Source: Anseongella ginsenosidimutans (GTDB taxonomy: Bacteria; Bacteroidota; Bacteroidia; Sphingobacteriales; Sphingobacteriaceae). Taken from it: a DNA stretch of 64,000 nucleotides. Location of the stretch: the NCBI RefSeq assembly GCF_008033235.1, contig NZ_CP042432.1, forward strand, positions 186,001 through 250,000. The letters are read 5' to 3'. Shown piece by piece: positions 8,092 through 16,668 of the stretch. A model generated the notes under the pieces. The model was given only the letters and a program-made list of their open reading frames with translations, did not search any database and was not told the origin of the DNA. A program made the position numbers and the translations under genes. Each line of letters opens with the position of its first letter. Position 1 is the first letter of the stretch.

Positions 8092-9966
8092 ATGAATGAT
8101 TTCAATAATCCGGTATTGAAAAAACTGCCCGCGCACCTCCGGCAATACCTCGTGGAGCAGCATTACGAAAACTATACGCCCATTGACCATGCGGTATGGC
8201 GCTATGTCATGCGGCAAAATTACAGTTACCTGAAGGATGTAGCTTACTATCCTTATATCCCGGGCCTGAAAAAAGCAGGGCTTAGCATAGAGCGGATACC
8301 CAACCTGCAAACCATGAATGACCATCTCAGGAAGCTGGGCTGGGGCGCCGCTACCGTAAAGGGTTTTATCCCGCCGGCCGCTTTCATGGAATTCCAGGCC
8401 TGCCGGGTATTGGTGATTGCAGCGGATATTCGCCAGATAGGGCATATTGAATATACGCCGGCCCCGGATATTATCCATGAATCGGCGGGCCATGCGCCCA
8501 TTATCGCCGACCCTGACTACGCGGAGTACCTCAGGTACTTTGGCGAGATAGGCGCCAGAGCTATCTTTTCAAGGAAAGATTTCCAGCTTTACGAGGCCAT
8601 CCGGCGCCTCTCCGTCCTGAAAGAGATGCCGGCTGCCGATCCGCGGGAGATCAGCAAGGCCGAAGAGGAACTTGCGGAGCGGCAGCGCAGCCTGGGCCAG
8701 CCTTCGGAAATGGCGCTGCTTAGCAGGCTTCATTGGTGGACGGTGGAATATGGGCTTATCGGGACGCTGGAAAACCCGAAGATATACGGCGCCGGCCTGC
8801 TTTCTTCTATCGGAGAAAGCGTTACTTGTATGCAGCCTTCCGTAAAAAAACTTCCCTATACCATTGAAACGGTTAATTACCCTTACGATATTACGCAACC
8901 CCAGCCTCAGCTGTTTGTAACGCCTGATTTTGAGAACCTGCTCAACGTGCTTGAACATTTTGCCGGCTCTATGGCCTTTCGCAGGGGAGGGCTTGAGGGA
9001 ATTCTTAAAGCCGTGGAATGCGGTGAAACCTGTACAGTGGTGTACAGTTCAGGACTGCAGGTCTCCGGGGTGTTCCGGGACGTGGATGTGGACGGCCTGG
9101 TGTATATTCAAACAAGCGGGCCGTCTGCCCTGGCAACTGACGGCAAACAGCTGCCCGGCCAGGGGCCTTCCGTACATCCTGGCGGCTATGGTTCGCCGGT
9201 AGGAAAACTGAAAGGGTATTCCATTGCCCTGGAAGATTTTTCACCGGGGGAATTGAAGAGCATCGGGCTGGAGCGGGGGAAATTCGCCAAGCTTGAATTC
9301 GAAAACGGGCTGTGGCTGGAAGGCTTGCCGCAAGCGACGGAATACAGGAACGGGAAGCTCATCCTGATCAGCTTTACGGATTGCACGGTGAAAGACGGGA
9401 AAACGGGCAAGCTGCTTTTTGAACCTTCCATGGGAAAATACCATATGGGTGTCGGGGAAAAGATCCTTTCTGTTTTTTACGGCCCCGCAGACCGCGAAGC
9501 TTTTGACCGGGAACTGAAAGCCGCCGGCGCAGGAAAAAAGCCGGCCGCCGGTGAAACCTTAGCCGGTGAAAACTCAGCGGCCGGGGAGATACGGGGCGCC
9601 GGGGACATGCCGGGCGCCCGGGAAGGTTCGGGCAAAGCGGGAAAGGCCGGCGGCGGCAATGTGCATCATGGCCAGGGCCGGCTCGGGGAACTTTATCAAA
9701 AGGTGAGGGATGTGCGGGAAAGGCGCCTGGACGCAACCGCGCTGCCCAAACTATGGCAGGAGTTAAAAGAACGTTTTCCCGCTGACTGGCTCTGCGCCCT
9801 TGAAATCCTGGAAATCCTCGAAAGTGACGGCATTTTCAAAGATATTGCCACAGAAATAGCCTCCTGGCTTGAACAGAAAAGCGTTCGGGAGCCGGCGCTG
9901 GCAAAACTGATCAGCGACGGGCTGGCAGTTATGCGCCAGCCTGGCATCGAAGCCTTGACCAGGTAA
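8092..9966 (+). CDS. aromatic amino acid hydroxylase (phenylalanine 4-monooxygenase type)
   Basis: Pterin- and iron-dependent hydroxylase, most likely turning phenylalanine into tyrosine. Iron ligands H129 and H134 sit in HESAGH (129-134), and the third ligand is expected in the EEYGLIG-like stretch WWTVEYGLIGTLENPKIYGAGLLSSIGES (about 220-248). The N-terminal 330 residues are the catalytic domain. The other 290 form a long C-terminal part with a beta-rich segment (about 305-475), a Gly/Ala-rich low-complexity linker (about 477-527) and a helical end. A long C-terminal extension is, as I recall, usual for the Bacteroidota form, but the linker looks expanded. The protein fits upstream of the tyrosine degradation genes at 13-16 kb. 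Tryptophan or another aromatic substrate cannot be ruled out. Confidence 0.9.
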   Translation: MNDFNNPVLKKLPAHLRQYLVEQHYENYTPIDHAVWRYVMRQNYSYLKDVAYYPYIPGLKKAGLSIERIPNLQTMNDHLRKLGWGAATVKGFIPPAAFMEFQACRVLVIAADIRQIGHIEYTPAPDIIHESAGHAPIIADPDYAEYLRYFGEIGARAIFSRKDFQLYEAIRRLSVLKEMPAADPREISKAEEELAERQRSLGQPSEMALLSRLHWWTVEYGLIGTLENPKIYGAGLLSSIGESVTCMQPSVKKLPYTIETVNYPYDITQPQPQLFVTPDFENLLNVLEHFAGSMAFRRGGLEGILKAVECGETCTVVYSSGLQVSGVFRDVDVDGLVYIQTSGPSALATDGKQLPGQGPSVHPGGYGSPVGKLKGYSIALEDFSPGELKSIGLERGKFAKLEFENGLWLEGLPQATEYRNGKLILISFTDCTVKDGKTGKLLFEPSMGKYHMGVGEKILSVFYGPADREAFDRELKAAGAGKKPAAGETLAGENSAAGEIRGAGDMPGAREGSGKAGKAGGGNVHHGQGRLGELYQKVRDVRERRLDATALPKLWQELKERFPADWLCALEILEILESDGIFKDIATEIASWLEQKSVREPALAKLISDGLAVMRQPGIEALTR

Positions 9967-9970
9967 GTTG

Positions 9971-10495
9971 TTATTTGCTGATGATCACTTCTACCCGCCG
10001 GTTCCTGGCCTGGCCCGCAGCCGTATCATTGGACGCGAGCGGCTTTGATTCCCCGTAACCTTCGGTTTGCATGCGCGCAGCCGGTATGCCAAGGCTTTCC
10101 ATGTATTTCTTGACAGATTCCGCCCGCCTTTCGGACAGCCACTTATTGTAATCGTCTGTTCCTGTATTATCCGTATGGCCGTCAATTTGGATGGCGCTGT
10201 AGGAATGTTTTTTCAGGGCTCCCGCCAGTTCCTGCAGCTTTCCGTGCGCCGCATCGGTAAGATAGGAGGAATTCAGTTCGAAGAGAATATTGGAGTCAAA
10301 AGTTACTTTCACGCCTTCCGCTACTTCTTCTACTTTGGTGCCCGGCATGTCTTCCTGCATATCAGCCACACGCGTATCGGGAGCCGTTTCCTGCTGCGGA
10401 GCCTGCTCCACAATTATTTGTTTGCTTTTACAGGAAAACAGGGAAAGGCAAAGGGCGATGCTGAAGGTCAGGAGTAGGTATTTTCTCATTATCAC
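9971..10495 (-). CDS. OmpA family lipoprotein
   Basis: Outer-membrane lipoprotein (174 residues) with a signal peptide ending at the lipobox LFSC (cysteine about residue 22). A short linker precedes a C-terminal OmpA/Pal domain (about 65-174) that binds peptidoglycan. The binding residues are visible in GHTDNTGTDDYNKWLSERRA and the closing NRRVEVIIS. A second ATG two codons downstream is an equally good start. It converges with the hydroxylase gene (four bases apart) and diverges from the SDR gene. It is probably an envelope-tethering protein. Confidence 0.9.
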   Translation of the reverse strand: MIMRKYLLLTFSIALCLSLFSCKSKQIIVEQAPQQETAPDTRVADMQEDMPGTKVEEVAEGVKVTFDSNILFELNSSYLTDAAHGKLQELAGALKKHSYSAIQIDGHTDNTGTDDYNKWLSERRAESVKKYMESLGIPAARMQTEGYGESKPLASNDTAAGQARNRRVEVIISK

Positions 10496-10540
10496 ATTAT
10501 TTATGCCCTAAAAATAGGCAAAAACAGCGATATTCGAATC

Positions 10541-11245
10541 ATGAATATCATTGTTACAGGAGCAAGCCGGGGTTTGGGGTACGAAACGGTCCTGCGGCTT
10601 TCCGGGCCCGGGGAACACCGGGTGCTGGCCCTGGCCCGTTCCGGGGAGAAACTAAGCCGGCTGCAGCAAGCTTGCCGCTCATTGAATCCGCAGGCAGCAA
10701 TTTCCGTCCTGGAATTTGATGTACTAAGTGAAGAACATCAGGGCCTTGGCGGACTCATTGAACAGGAGTTCGGCGGGACTGTCCACATCCTGGTGAACAA
10801 TGCGGGGCAAATGATCAATAAACCTTTTGAAAACCTGGATGACGCTGATTTTGAAGCTGCCTGGCGAAGTAATTTCCTGGGGCCGGTAAGGATGATACGA
10901 AGGCTTCTCTCCTACCTCCCGGAAGGCGGCCATATCCTGAACATCGGGAGCATGGGCGGATTTCAGGGCAGTGCTAAATTTCCGGGGCTCGCCGCTTACA
11001 GCGCTTCCAAAGCTGCATTGCATAATCTCACCGAGTGCCTTGCCGAAGAATTGAAATCGCGGGATATCCGGATTAATTGCCTGGCCCTGGGCTCGGCCCA
11101 GACAGAAATGCTGGCGCAGGCGTTCCCCGGTTACCAGTCCCCTGTTTCGGCTACAGAAATGGGAGCCTTCATTGCCGATTTCGCGCTGAGCGGCCACCGG
11201 TTTTTTAACGGGAAGGTTCTTCCCGTGGCAGTAACCACTCCCTGA
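10541..11245 (+). CDS. SDR family NAD(P)-dependent oxidoreductase
   Basis: Classical short-chain dehydrogenase of 234 residues. The cofactor motif TGASRGLG is at 6-13, NNAG at 86-89, and the catalytic S137, Y153 and K157 lie in the YSASK context. The C-terminal substrate loop is short. The substrate cannot be predicted from sequence. It diverges from the OmpA lipoprotein and converges with the lipoprotein gene at 11251, with no evident pathway partner. Confidence 0.9.
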   Translation: MNIIVTGASRGLGYETVLRLSGPGEHRVLALARSGEKLSRLQQACRSLNPQAAISVLEFDVLSEEHQGLGGLIEQEFGGTVHILVNNAGQMINKPFENLDDADFEAAWRSNFLGPVRMIRRLLSYLPEGGHILNIGSMGGFQGSAKFPGLAAYSASKAALHNLTECLAEELKSRDIRINCLALGSAQTEMLAQAFPGYQSPVSATEMGAFIADFALSGHRFFNGKVLPVAVTTP

Positions 11246-11250
11246 CCGGC

Positions 11251-12195
11251 CTATTTTCGCTTATGCCAGTATAACATTGCGGATATTCCAAATACTTCTT
11301 CGCTAAGGGTAAAGAAACCGCTCCCGTCTTTTTTCCAGGCAATTGCTTCTCCCTGGGGCTCGGGCGCATAAAGAAGCCTCCGGGCTTTTCCCCCAAGAGC
11401 CTTCTCCAGCTGCGTATTCCCGCTTCTTTGCCAGTAAAACAGCCGGTTATAATTCTTTAACAGGATTTCGCGGCCGTCCGGGGAAATATCGCCCCCGGTC
11501 ATGCCCGTATAAGGAAGCGTTCCGGTTCGCTGAAGCATAAGCGTATCCGTTGGGCTGGCCGGCAATCTTACCTGGTATAAGCCGGCTTTGGCTTCCCGCT
11601 TGGAAACAATGAAGGCTTTGCCGGAAATGGGATCGGTCATAAAGGTTTCCGCATCCCGCGGCCCGCCCTCATACTTCAGGAAGAAGGTGTCAATGGCCTG
11701 TTCTTCGATGGTATCGGTATAGGGCTTTCCTCTTTTTTCTGTCAGGGGTTCTTCAAACCTGTAAATTACCACGCAGGAACGCTTAGCCAGATTGTCGCCG
11801 ATGTCGGCTATGTATAGATATTTTTTACCGGGTACGGGTCCCGTGCCGGAAGCCATGTCCTCCCAATCAACGGCCTCCGCTCCCTCCAGGTAGTAAGTGG
11901 CCATATGCACTCCCTTATCCGTCAGGGCAAAGATGCGGGCATCATCTCCGCTGTCGTTGTGCGCCCAGACCAGCCCCGGATCATTGATCCCTCCGGCGAT
12001 GCCTGAAACTTCCTGAAGGCCCGGCACCTTCACGGCGCCGGCGGCAAAAGCTCCGGAAAATGATGGCCCTTTCGGTAACGCCTCCGCCGGAGTAAGGTCT
12101 TCTTTTTTACTGCAGGAATTTCCGCCGCAAAGCAGCCAGCAGGCCAGTAGCGGAATGATTCTGAGGGCGGAACGGGAAACGAGGAAGCTATTCAT
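11251..12195 (-). CDS. exported beta-propeller-like protein of unknown function
   Basis: About 314 residues from the chosen start, MNSFLVSRSALRIIPLL, followed by a hydrophobic signal segment and a cysteine near residue 29 (GGNSC) that may be lipidated. The body is rich in Gly/Asp beta-strand motifs such as VWAHNDSGDD, DWEDMASG and YLYIADIGDN. These recall SdiA-regulated or phytase/esterase-like propellers found as hypothetical proteins in Bacteroidota. An upstream in-frame start would add 37 residues that do not look like protein from this genome. The chosen ATG overlaps the flavin reductase stop by eight bases, as expected for coupled genes. Function unknown. Confidence 0.7.
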   Translation of the reverse strand: MNSFLVSRSALRIIPLLACWLLCGGNSCSKKEDLTPAEALPKGPSFSGAFAAGAVKVPGLQEVSGIAGGINDPGLVWAHNDSGDDARIFALTDKGVHMATYYLEGAEAVDWEDMASGTGPVPGKKYLYIADIGDNLAKRSCVVIYRFEEPLTEKRGKPYTDTIEEQAIDTFFLKYEGGPRDAETFMTDPISGKAFIVSKREAKAGLYQVRLPASPTDTLMLQRTGTLPYTGMTGGDISPDGREILLKNYNRLFYWQRSGNTQLEKALGGKARRLLYAPEPQGEAIAWKKDGSGFFTLSEEVFGISAMLYWHKRK

Positions 12196-13084
12196 CCAAC
12201 TGCAGTAATACTTTCCAGGCCTTGTCCACGTTTCCTTCGTCCAGCAGTTCCGCGGCCTTGCGGTGCAGCTGCCGACGGAGGGAGGGGGTATCGCCTTTGA
12301 ATGCAAGGAACATTTCCCTTATCTCTGAATCGGCAGACAATTCAGCTATTTCTTCGGGCGCGGGCAATTTCTCAATGTTTGCCAGCTGGCCCAGGTGATT
12401 GCCGGTCAATACCACGGACAGGCGAATATGCGCAGGCAATTGGTCTACTCCTATACCTGTAGGGCCAAAGGGCTTGGCAACACTGAACAAGGATGCAGGA
12501 TTTACCCGGCAGTACCATGCGGCGCCCAGGCGGGCTACCAGGTCGGTCTTTGTCTGGTCTATCAGGTTATTCTCATCCAGGACGCTTTCCTGTATATGGA
12601 TCATCAGCACCTCAGCAATCACCAGGTTGCCTGCTCCCGCCGTTTCGGCCAGTGGGATCACCTGGCGCACCCGGCATTCGAGCTGCATGGGGGATTCCCT
12701 GACCCTCGGGGGCCGCACCCGTTCCGAAGGAACTTCCGTAAACCCTGCCTTCCGGAACTCATTGACGCCCCGGGGATATTCCGTACTTGCCAGGGAAGTT
12801 TGCTGCACCATCGCATAATTCACGATGTTGATGACCACTTCGGGTACCTCCAGCACGTTATCAAGCGTATGTTTGGTGGTATTGTCGCGCAGCCGCCGCG
12901 AGGGCGAAAATACGCAGATTGGCGGCTGCGTACTGAACATGTTGAAAAAACTGAACGGGCTCAGATTTACCATCCCTTCCTTATTCACCGTACTTGCAAA
13001 ACAAATGGGCCGGGGCGCAATACCATGCTGAAGGTAATGCTGCACCTGCAAAGCGCTGAGATCCTCAATCCTGAAACTCACCAT
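12188..13084 (-). CDS. flavin reductase family protein (FMN-binding split barrel)
   Basis: 298-residue protein with the FMN-binding split-barrel domain in the first 200 residues. FASTVNKEGMVNLSPFSFF is the typical FMN phosphate-binding start, and VINIVNYAMVQQTSLAS follows. The remaining 90 residues are helical. Such proteins bind FMN and serve as reductases or partners of oxygenases. The gene lies four bases after the fumarylacetoacetate hydrolase-family gene on the same strand, a pairing that recurs in Bacteroidota tyrosine catabolic loci. This suggests an accessory role in aromatic degradation, but the exact reaction is not known. Confidence 0.85.
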   Translation of the reverse strand: MVSFRIEDLSALQVQHYLQHGIAPRPICFASTVNKEGMVNLSPFSFFNMFSTQPPICVFSPSRRLRDNTTKHTLDNVLEVPEVVINIVNYAMVQQTSLASTEYPRGVNEFRKAGFTEVPSERVRPPRVRESPMQLECRVRQVIPLAETAGAGNLVIAEVLMIHIQESVLDENNLIDQTKTDLVARLGAAWYCRVNPASLFSVAKPFGPTGIGVDQLPAHIRLSVVLTGNHLGQLANIEKLPAPEEIAELSADSEIREMFLAFKGDTPSLRRQLHRKAAELLDEGNVDKAWKVLLQLDE

Positions 13085-13088
13085 ACTG

Positions 13089-14057
13089 TTACTCCATGCT
13101 TCTTACTACTGTATTGGACAAGTGTCCCAGCCCCGTGATCTCCATCTCTATACGGTCCCCCGGCTCCAGCCATCGCTCCCGGTAATCCGGATCTTTAAGC
13201 AGACCGGTACCGTTCAGTTCCAGGAAACAACCGGTGCCTGCGGTGCCTGAGCCGATGACATCTCCGGGAAACATGTCCACGCCGTAAGAACAGCGTTCAA
13301 TAATTTCCGCAAAGGTCCAGTTCATAAAAGCGGAATTGCTCCTGGAAACAGGCATTCCGTTTACCCAGCACAGCATTTCCAGGTTATAACAGTCCCCGGT
13401 ATGGCCAACGGACGGACTTACCTTATAGGGAGCAAGTTCATCCGGCGTGACCAGCCAGGGCCCGATCACCGTAGCAAAATCCTTTCCTTTCGCCGGGCCA
13501 AGGTTCAGTTTCATTTCCGCCATTTGCAGGCGCCTGGCGCTTATATCATTCATGATCATATAGCCCGCAACGTAGCTGTCGGCCTGGTCTGCCGGGATAT
13601 TCCGCCCTTTCTTGTTCAGCACTATGGCCAGTTCCAGCTCAAAATCGAGCTTTTCGAAATGGGCCGGCATGCAAAAGATCTCTCCCGGCCCTTGAATAGC
13701 CTGGTGATTTGTAAAATAAAATACCGGGAAGGCATCATACTCGGGGATCATTTTCAACCCCCTGTTGCGGCGCGCGGCGGCTACGTGTTGGCGGAAAGCA
13801 TATCCGTCCCGGCAGGAGGAAGGATGCGGAACGGGGGCGAGGAGTTCAAAAAACGCTTCGGTCTTTGCTTCAAGGGAGCCGCTGCCGATGTTAGCGTTAA
13901 TTTCCATGGCGCGATCCATCAGTCCGGCACCGCCCTGCAGGAATTCATTCATGTTGTCGGGAATCGCTTTATTACAGGCGTGCAGGTTATAAATATGCCC
14001 GTTAATAAATACTCCCAGATGTTCTTTCTCTTCGGTCTTATAAGATACAAGCTTCAT
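13089..14057 (-). CDS. fumarylacetoacetate hydrolase family protein
   Basis: Likely the last step of tyrosine degradation, splitting fumarylacetoacetate into fumarate and acetoacetate. The FAH fold (322 residues) is supported by LDFELELAIVLNKKGRNI (acidic metal ligands), AGYMIMNDISAR, KGKDFATVIGPWLVT and the C-terminal PGDVIGSGTAGTGC. It diverges from homogentisate dioxygenase across a 252-base region, so both catabolic arms may share control. Other members of the family act as hydratases or decarboxylases, but the gene neighbourhood strongly favours fumarylacetoacetase. Confidence 0.88.
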   Translation of the reverse strand: MKLVSYKTEEKEHLGVFINGHIYNLHACNKAIPDNMNEFLQGGAGLMDRAMEINANIGSGSLEAKTEAFFELLAPVPHPSSCRDGYAFRQHVAAARRNRGLKMIPEYDAFPVFYFTNHQAIQGPGEIFCMPAHFEKLDFELELAIVLNKKGRNIPADQADSYVAGYMIMNDISARRLQMAEMKLNLGPAKGKDFATVIGPWLVTPDELAPYKVSPSVGHTGDCYNLEMLCWVNGMPVSRSNSAFMNWTFAEIIERCSYGVDMFPGDVIGSGTAGTGCFLELNGTGLLKDPDYRERWLEPGDRIEMEITGLGHLSNTVVRSME

Positions 14058-14079
14058 ATTGGGTTATGATTGGTTTGGT

Positions 14080-14087
14080 CAAAGCTA
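14080..14087 (-). promoter_or_regulatory. putative -7 promoter box of the FAH/flavin reductase operon
   Basis: TAGCTTTG on the minus strand matches TAnnTTTG, 22 bases before the FAH-family ATG. The rest of the 252-base divergent region (14058-14309) is AT-rich. I could not assign a promoter for the homogentisate dioxygenase side or a repressor site. Confidence 0.35.
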
Positions 14088-14309
14088 TGAAATTATTCAT
14101 TTTTTCCTTACCTTGGTCCTACCAATTAATAACCATGAAAAAGCAAAACACCAGGGGAATGACGGCACTCTGCCATCAGCTCATTTCCAGTATCGTATTT
14201 GCCCAGTATTAAATCCGGCCTTTCGCTTATATTCAGGCTTGCGTTCTTACCTGCCTGCCTCCCGCTTCCACGTTACTATTAATAAACCTGGTCAATAAAC
14301 CCCGGATTT

Positions 14310-15476
14310 ATGCCTGTTTATCACACTTTAGGGGAAATTCCCCCTAAAAGACATACCGTTTTCCGCCAGCCCGACGGAAGGCTTTATGCCGAAGAACTTG
14401 TTTCTACGCAAGGTTTTTCGGGAATGTATTCCCTGGTATATCATTGCCACCCACCTACTATCGTAAAGGAAACGGGTACACCGTATTCGGTGGAACCGGC
14501 CATTGCGCGAAAAAAACATCTGCGGCACACCAGCCTGAAGGGATTCCAGGTTTCCCCGCAGCCGGATTACCTGGAAAGCAGGAAACCGGTGCTGGTGAAC
14601 AGCGACCTGCAGATCTCCCTGGCAGCCCCGCAAAACTCCATGCAGGATTATTTTTACAAGAACAGCCAGGCCGACGAGATCGTCTTCATACACGAAGGCT
14701 CCGGCCTCCTGCAAACCGGCTTCGGAGAGCTTCCCTTTGAATACGGCGATTACCTGGTGATTCCGCGCGGCACCATTCACCGCTTCCGGTTCAATGATAC
14801 GGCCAACCGGCTGTTCATCGTGGAATCTTTCAGCCCGGTTCGCACACCAAAACGCTACCGGAACGATCAAGGGCAGCTGATGGAACATGCTCCGTATTGC
14901 GAACGGGATATAAAGCGGCCCCGGCACCTGGTGACTCATGACGAAAAAGGGGAATTCAGGATCCTCATAAAAAAACAGGGCCTTATCTATCCTTATATCT
15001 ACGGAACGCATCCATTCGACTATATCGGATGGGACGGCTTTCATTATCCCTGGGGATTTTCCATCCATGATTTTGAGCCTGTTACCGGCCGGCTCCATCA
15101 GCCGCCGCCTGTCCATCAGACATTCGAGGCGGATAACTTCGTCCTTTGTTCCTTCTGCCCGCGTAAATACGATTACCACCCGCAATCCATTCCGGCGCCG
15201 TATAATCACAGCAATGTGGATTCGGACGAAGTGCTGTATTATGTGGACGGCGACTTTATGAGCCGAAGGAATGTGGAACGCGGCCAGATCACCCTTCATC
15301 CCGGCGGCATTCCGCACGGACCGCACCCGGGAGCGGTTGAAAAAAGCATTGGAAAAGAAGCCACGGATGAACTGGCCGTAATGATCGACCCCTTTCACCC
15401 GCTGATGATCACCGAAGAGGCCCTGAAGATCGAAGATCCGGACTATTACAAGTCCTGGCAGGAAATGGTGGAATAA
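14310..15476 (+). CDS. hmgA: homogentisate 1,2-dioxygenase
   Basis: Cupin-fold iron dioxygenase that opens the homogentisate ring to maleylacetoacetate. The 388-residue protein has the family features RGTIHRFRF (first cupin), YIGWDGFHYPW, HQTFEADNFVLCSFCPRKYDYHP and the C-terminal HPGGIPHGPHPG, which carries metal-binding histidines. It is shorter than the human enzyme but matches the compact bacterial form. It overlaps the HPPD gene by one base (TAATG), making a two-gene plus-strand operon that feeds homogentisate directly between the two enzymes. Confidence 0.93.
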   Translation: MPVYHTLGEIPPKRHTVFRQPDGRLYAEELVSTQGFSGMYSLVYHCHPPTIVKETGTPYSVEPAIARKKHLRHTSLKGFQVSPQPDYLESRKPVLVNSDLQISLAAPQNSMQDYFYKNSQADEIVFIHEGSGLLQTGFGELPFEYGDYLVIPRGTIHRFRFNDTANRLFIVESFSPVRTPKRYRNDQGQLMEHAPYCERDIKRPRHLVTHDEKGEFRILIKKQGLIYPYIYGTHPFDYIGWDGFHYPWGFSIHDFEPVTGRLHQPPPVHQTFEADNFVLCSFCPRKYDYHPQSIPAPYNHSNVDSDEVLYYVDGDFMSRRNVERGQITLHPGGIPHGPHPGAVEKSIGKEATDELAVMIDPFHPLMITEEALKIEDPDYYKSWQEMVE

Positions 15477-16663
15477 TGAACCAATCTAAAAAATTACTAA
15501 TGGAAACTACTTTTGATAAAAATACAGAAAATGAGCAGGCCGGCGGCGGATTGTCCGGAAACGAAAAAGCGGAGCCGGATTTTCTTCCGCTGCTCGGAAC
15601 CGATCATATTGAGTTCTACGTAGGCAATGCAAAACAATCCGCCTATTATTACCAGCGAGCCTTCGGATACCGGCTAACCGCGTATGCAGGCCCCGAAACA
15701 GGATTACAGGGAAAGGCTTCCTACCTGCTGGAACAGGGAAAGATTAAACTCGTACTAAGCAGCCCCCTCTCGCCCGGCAGCGAAATAGCCGAGCATGTAC
15801 GTCTGCACGGCGACGGCGTTAAAGTGCTGGCCCTCACGGTTGAAGACGCTGTTTCGGCTTTTAATGAAACCGTCCGCCGGGGCGCCCGTCCGGTACATGA
15901 ACCCCACCGCCGGCAGGACAGCGAGGGGGAAGTCATCCTTTCATCCATTGAAACCTATGGCAGCACGATCCATACCTTTGTGGAAAGAAAGAATTACCGC
16001 GGCGCTTTCCTGCCCGGCTTCAAAGCCCTGCGCCGGCCTGCGCTTTCCGCTCCTGCGGGATTAAAATACATTGATCATTGCGTAGGCAATGTCCCGCTCG
16101 GCGAAATGAACAAATGGGTCCGCTTTTATGAAGACGTAATGGGTTTTAAGCTGATGATCACTTTTGACGACAAGGATATTTCCACGGAATACTCCTCGCT
16201 GATGTCCAAGGTGGTTTCCAACGGCAACGGCTATATAAAGTTCCCCATTAACGAACCTGCCGAAGGGAAGAAACGGTCACAGATTGAAGAATACCTTGAT
16301 TTCTACCGCGGAGCGGGTGTACAGCACCTGGCCCTGGCTACCGATGATATTATCGAAACCGTCAGCAGCCTTCGCAGGCGCGGCGTAGAGTTCCTGCAGG
16401 TGCCTCCGGGCTATTACGAAGACCTTGAGAAACGGATCGGTCTGATAGACGAGGACCTGGAAGCCCTGGGGGCGCTCAACATCCTGGTGGACCGCGACCC
16501 CGAAGGTTACCTGCTGCAGATCTTCACGAAGCCCGTGCAGGACAGGCCTACCCTATTCTACGAGATCATTCAACGAAAAGGCGCCACATCTTTCGGCAAA
16601 GGTAATTTTAAGGCTTTATTTGAAGCCATTGAACGGGAGCAGGCCTTAAGAGGGAACTTATAG
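15476..16663 (+). CDS. hppD: 4-hydroxyphenylpyruvate dioxygenase
   Basis: Converts 4-hydroxyphenylpyruvate to homogentisate. It has two glyoxalase-like domains. The iron ligands are H201 (DHCVGNV), H284 (GVQHLAL) and E363 (FYEIIQRKG), and the C-terminal helix GKGNFKALFEAIE closes the active site. Length is 395. The start overlaps the hmgA stop (TAATG); a second ATG at residue 9 is possible, because the first 35 residues are not conserved-looking. It converges with the BNR-protein gene, with five bases between stops. Confidence 0.95.
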   Translation: MNQSKKLLMETTFDKNTENEQAGGGLSGNEKAEPDFLPLLGTDHIEFYVGNAKQSAYYYQRAFGYRLTAYAGPETGLQGKASYLLEQGKIKLVLSSPLSPGSEIAEHVRLHGDGVKVLALTVEDAVSAFNETVRRGARPVHEPHRRQDSEGEVILSSIETYGSTIHTFVERKNYRGAFLPGFKALRRPALSAPAGLKYIDHCVGNVPLGEMNKWVRFYEDVMGFKLMITFDDKDISTEYSSLMSKVVSNGNGYIKFPINEPAEGKKRSQIEEYLDFYRGAGVQHLALATDDIIETVSSLRRRGVEFLQVPPGYYEDLEKRIGLIDEDLEALGALNILVDRDPEGYLLQIFTKPVQDRPTLFYEIIQRKGATSFGKGNFKALFEAIEREQALRGNL

Positions 16664-16668
16664 GATGC

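Noticed and set aside
14328-15398. 356-codon minus-strand frame
   Set aside because: Antisense shadow of homogentisate dioxygenase.
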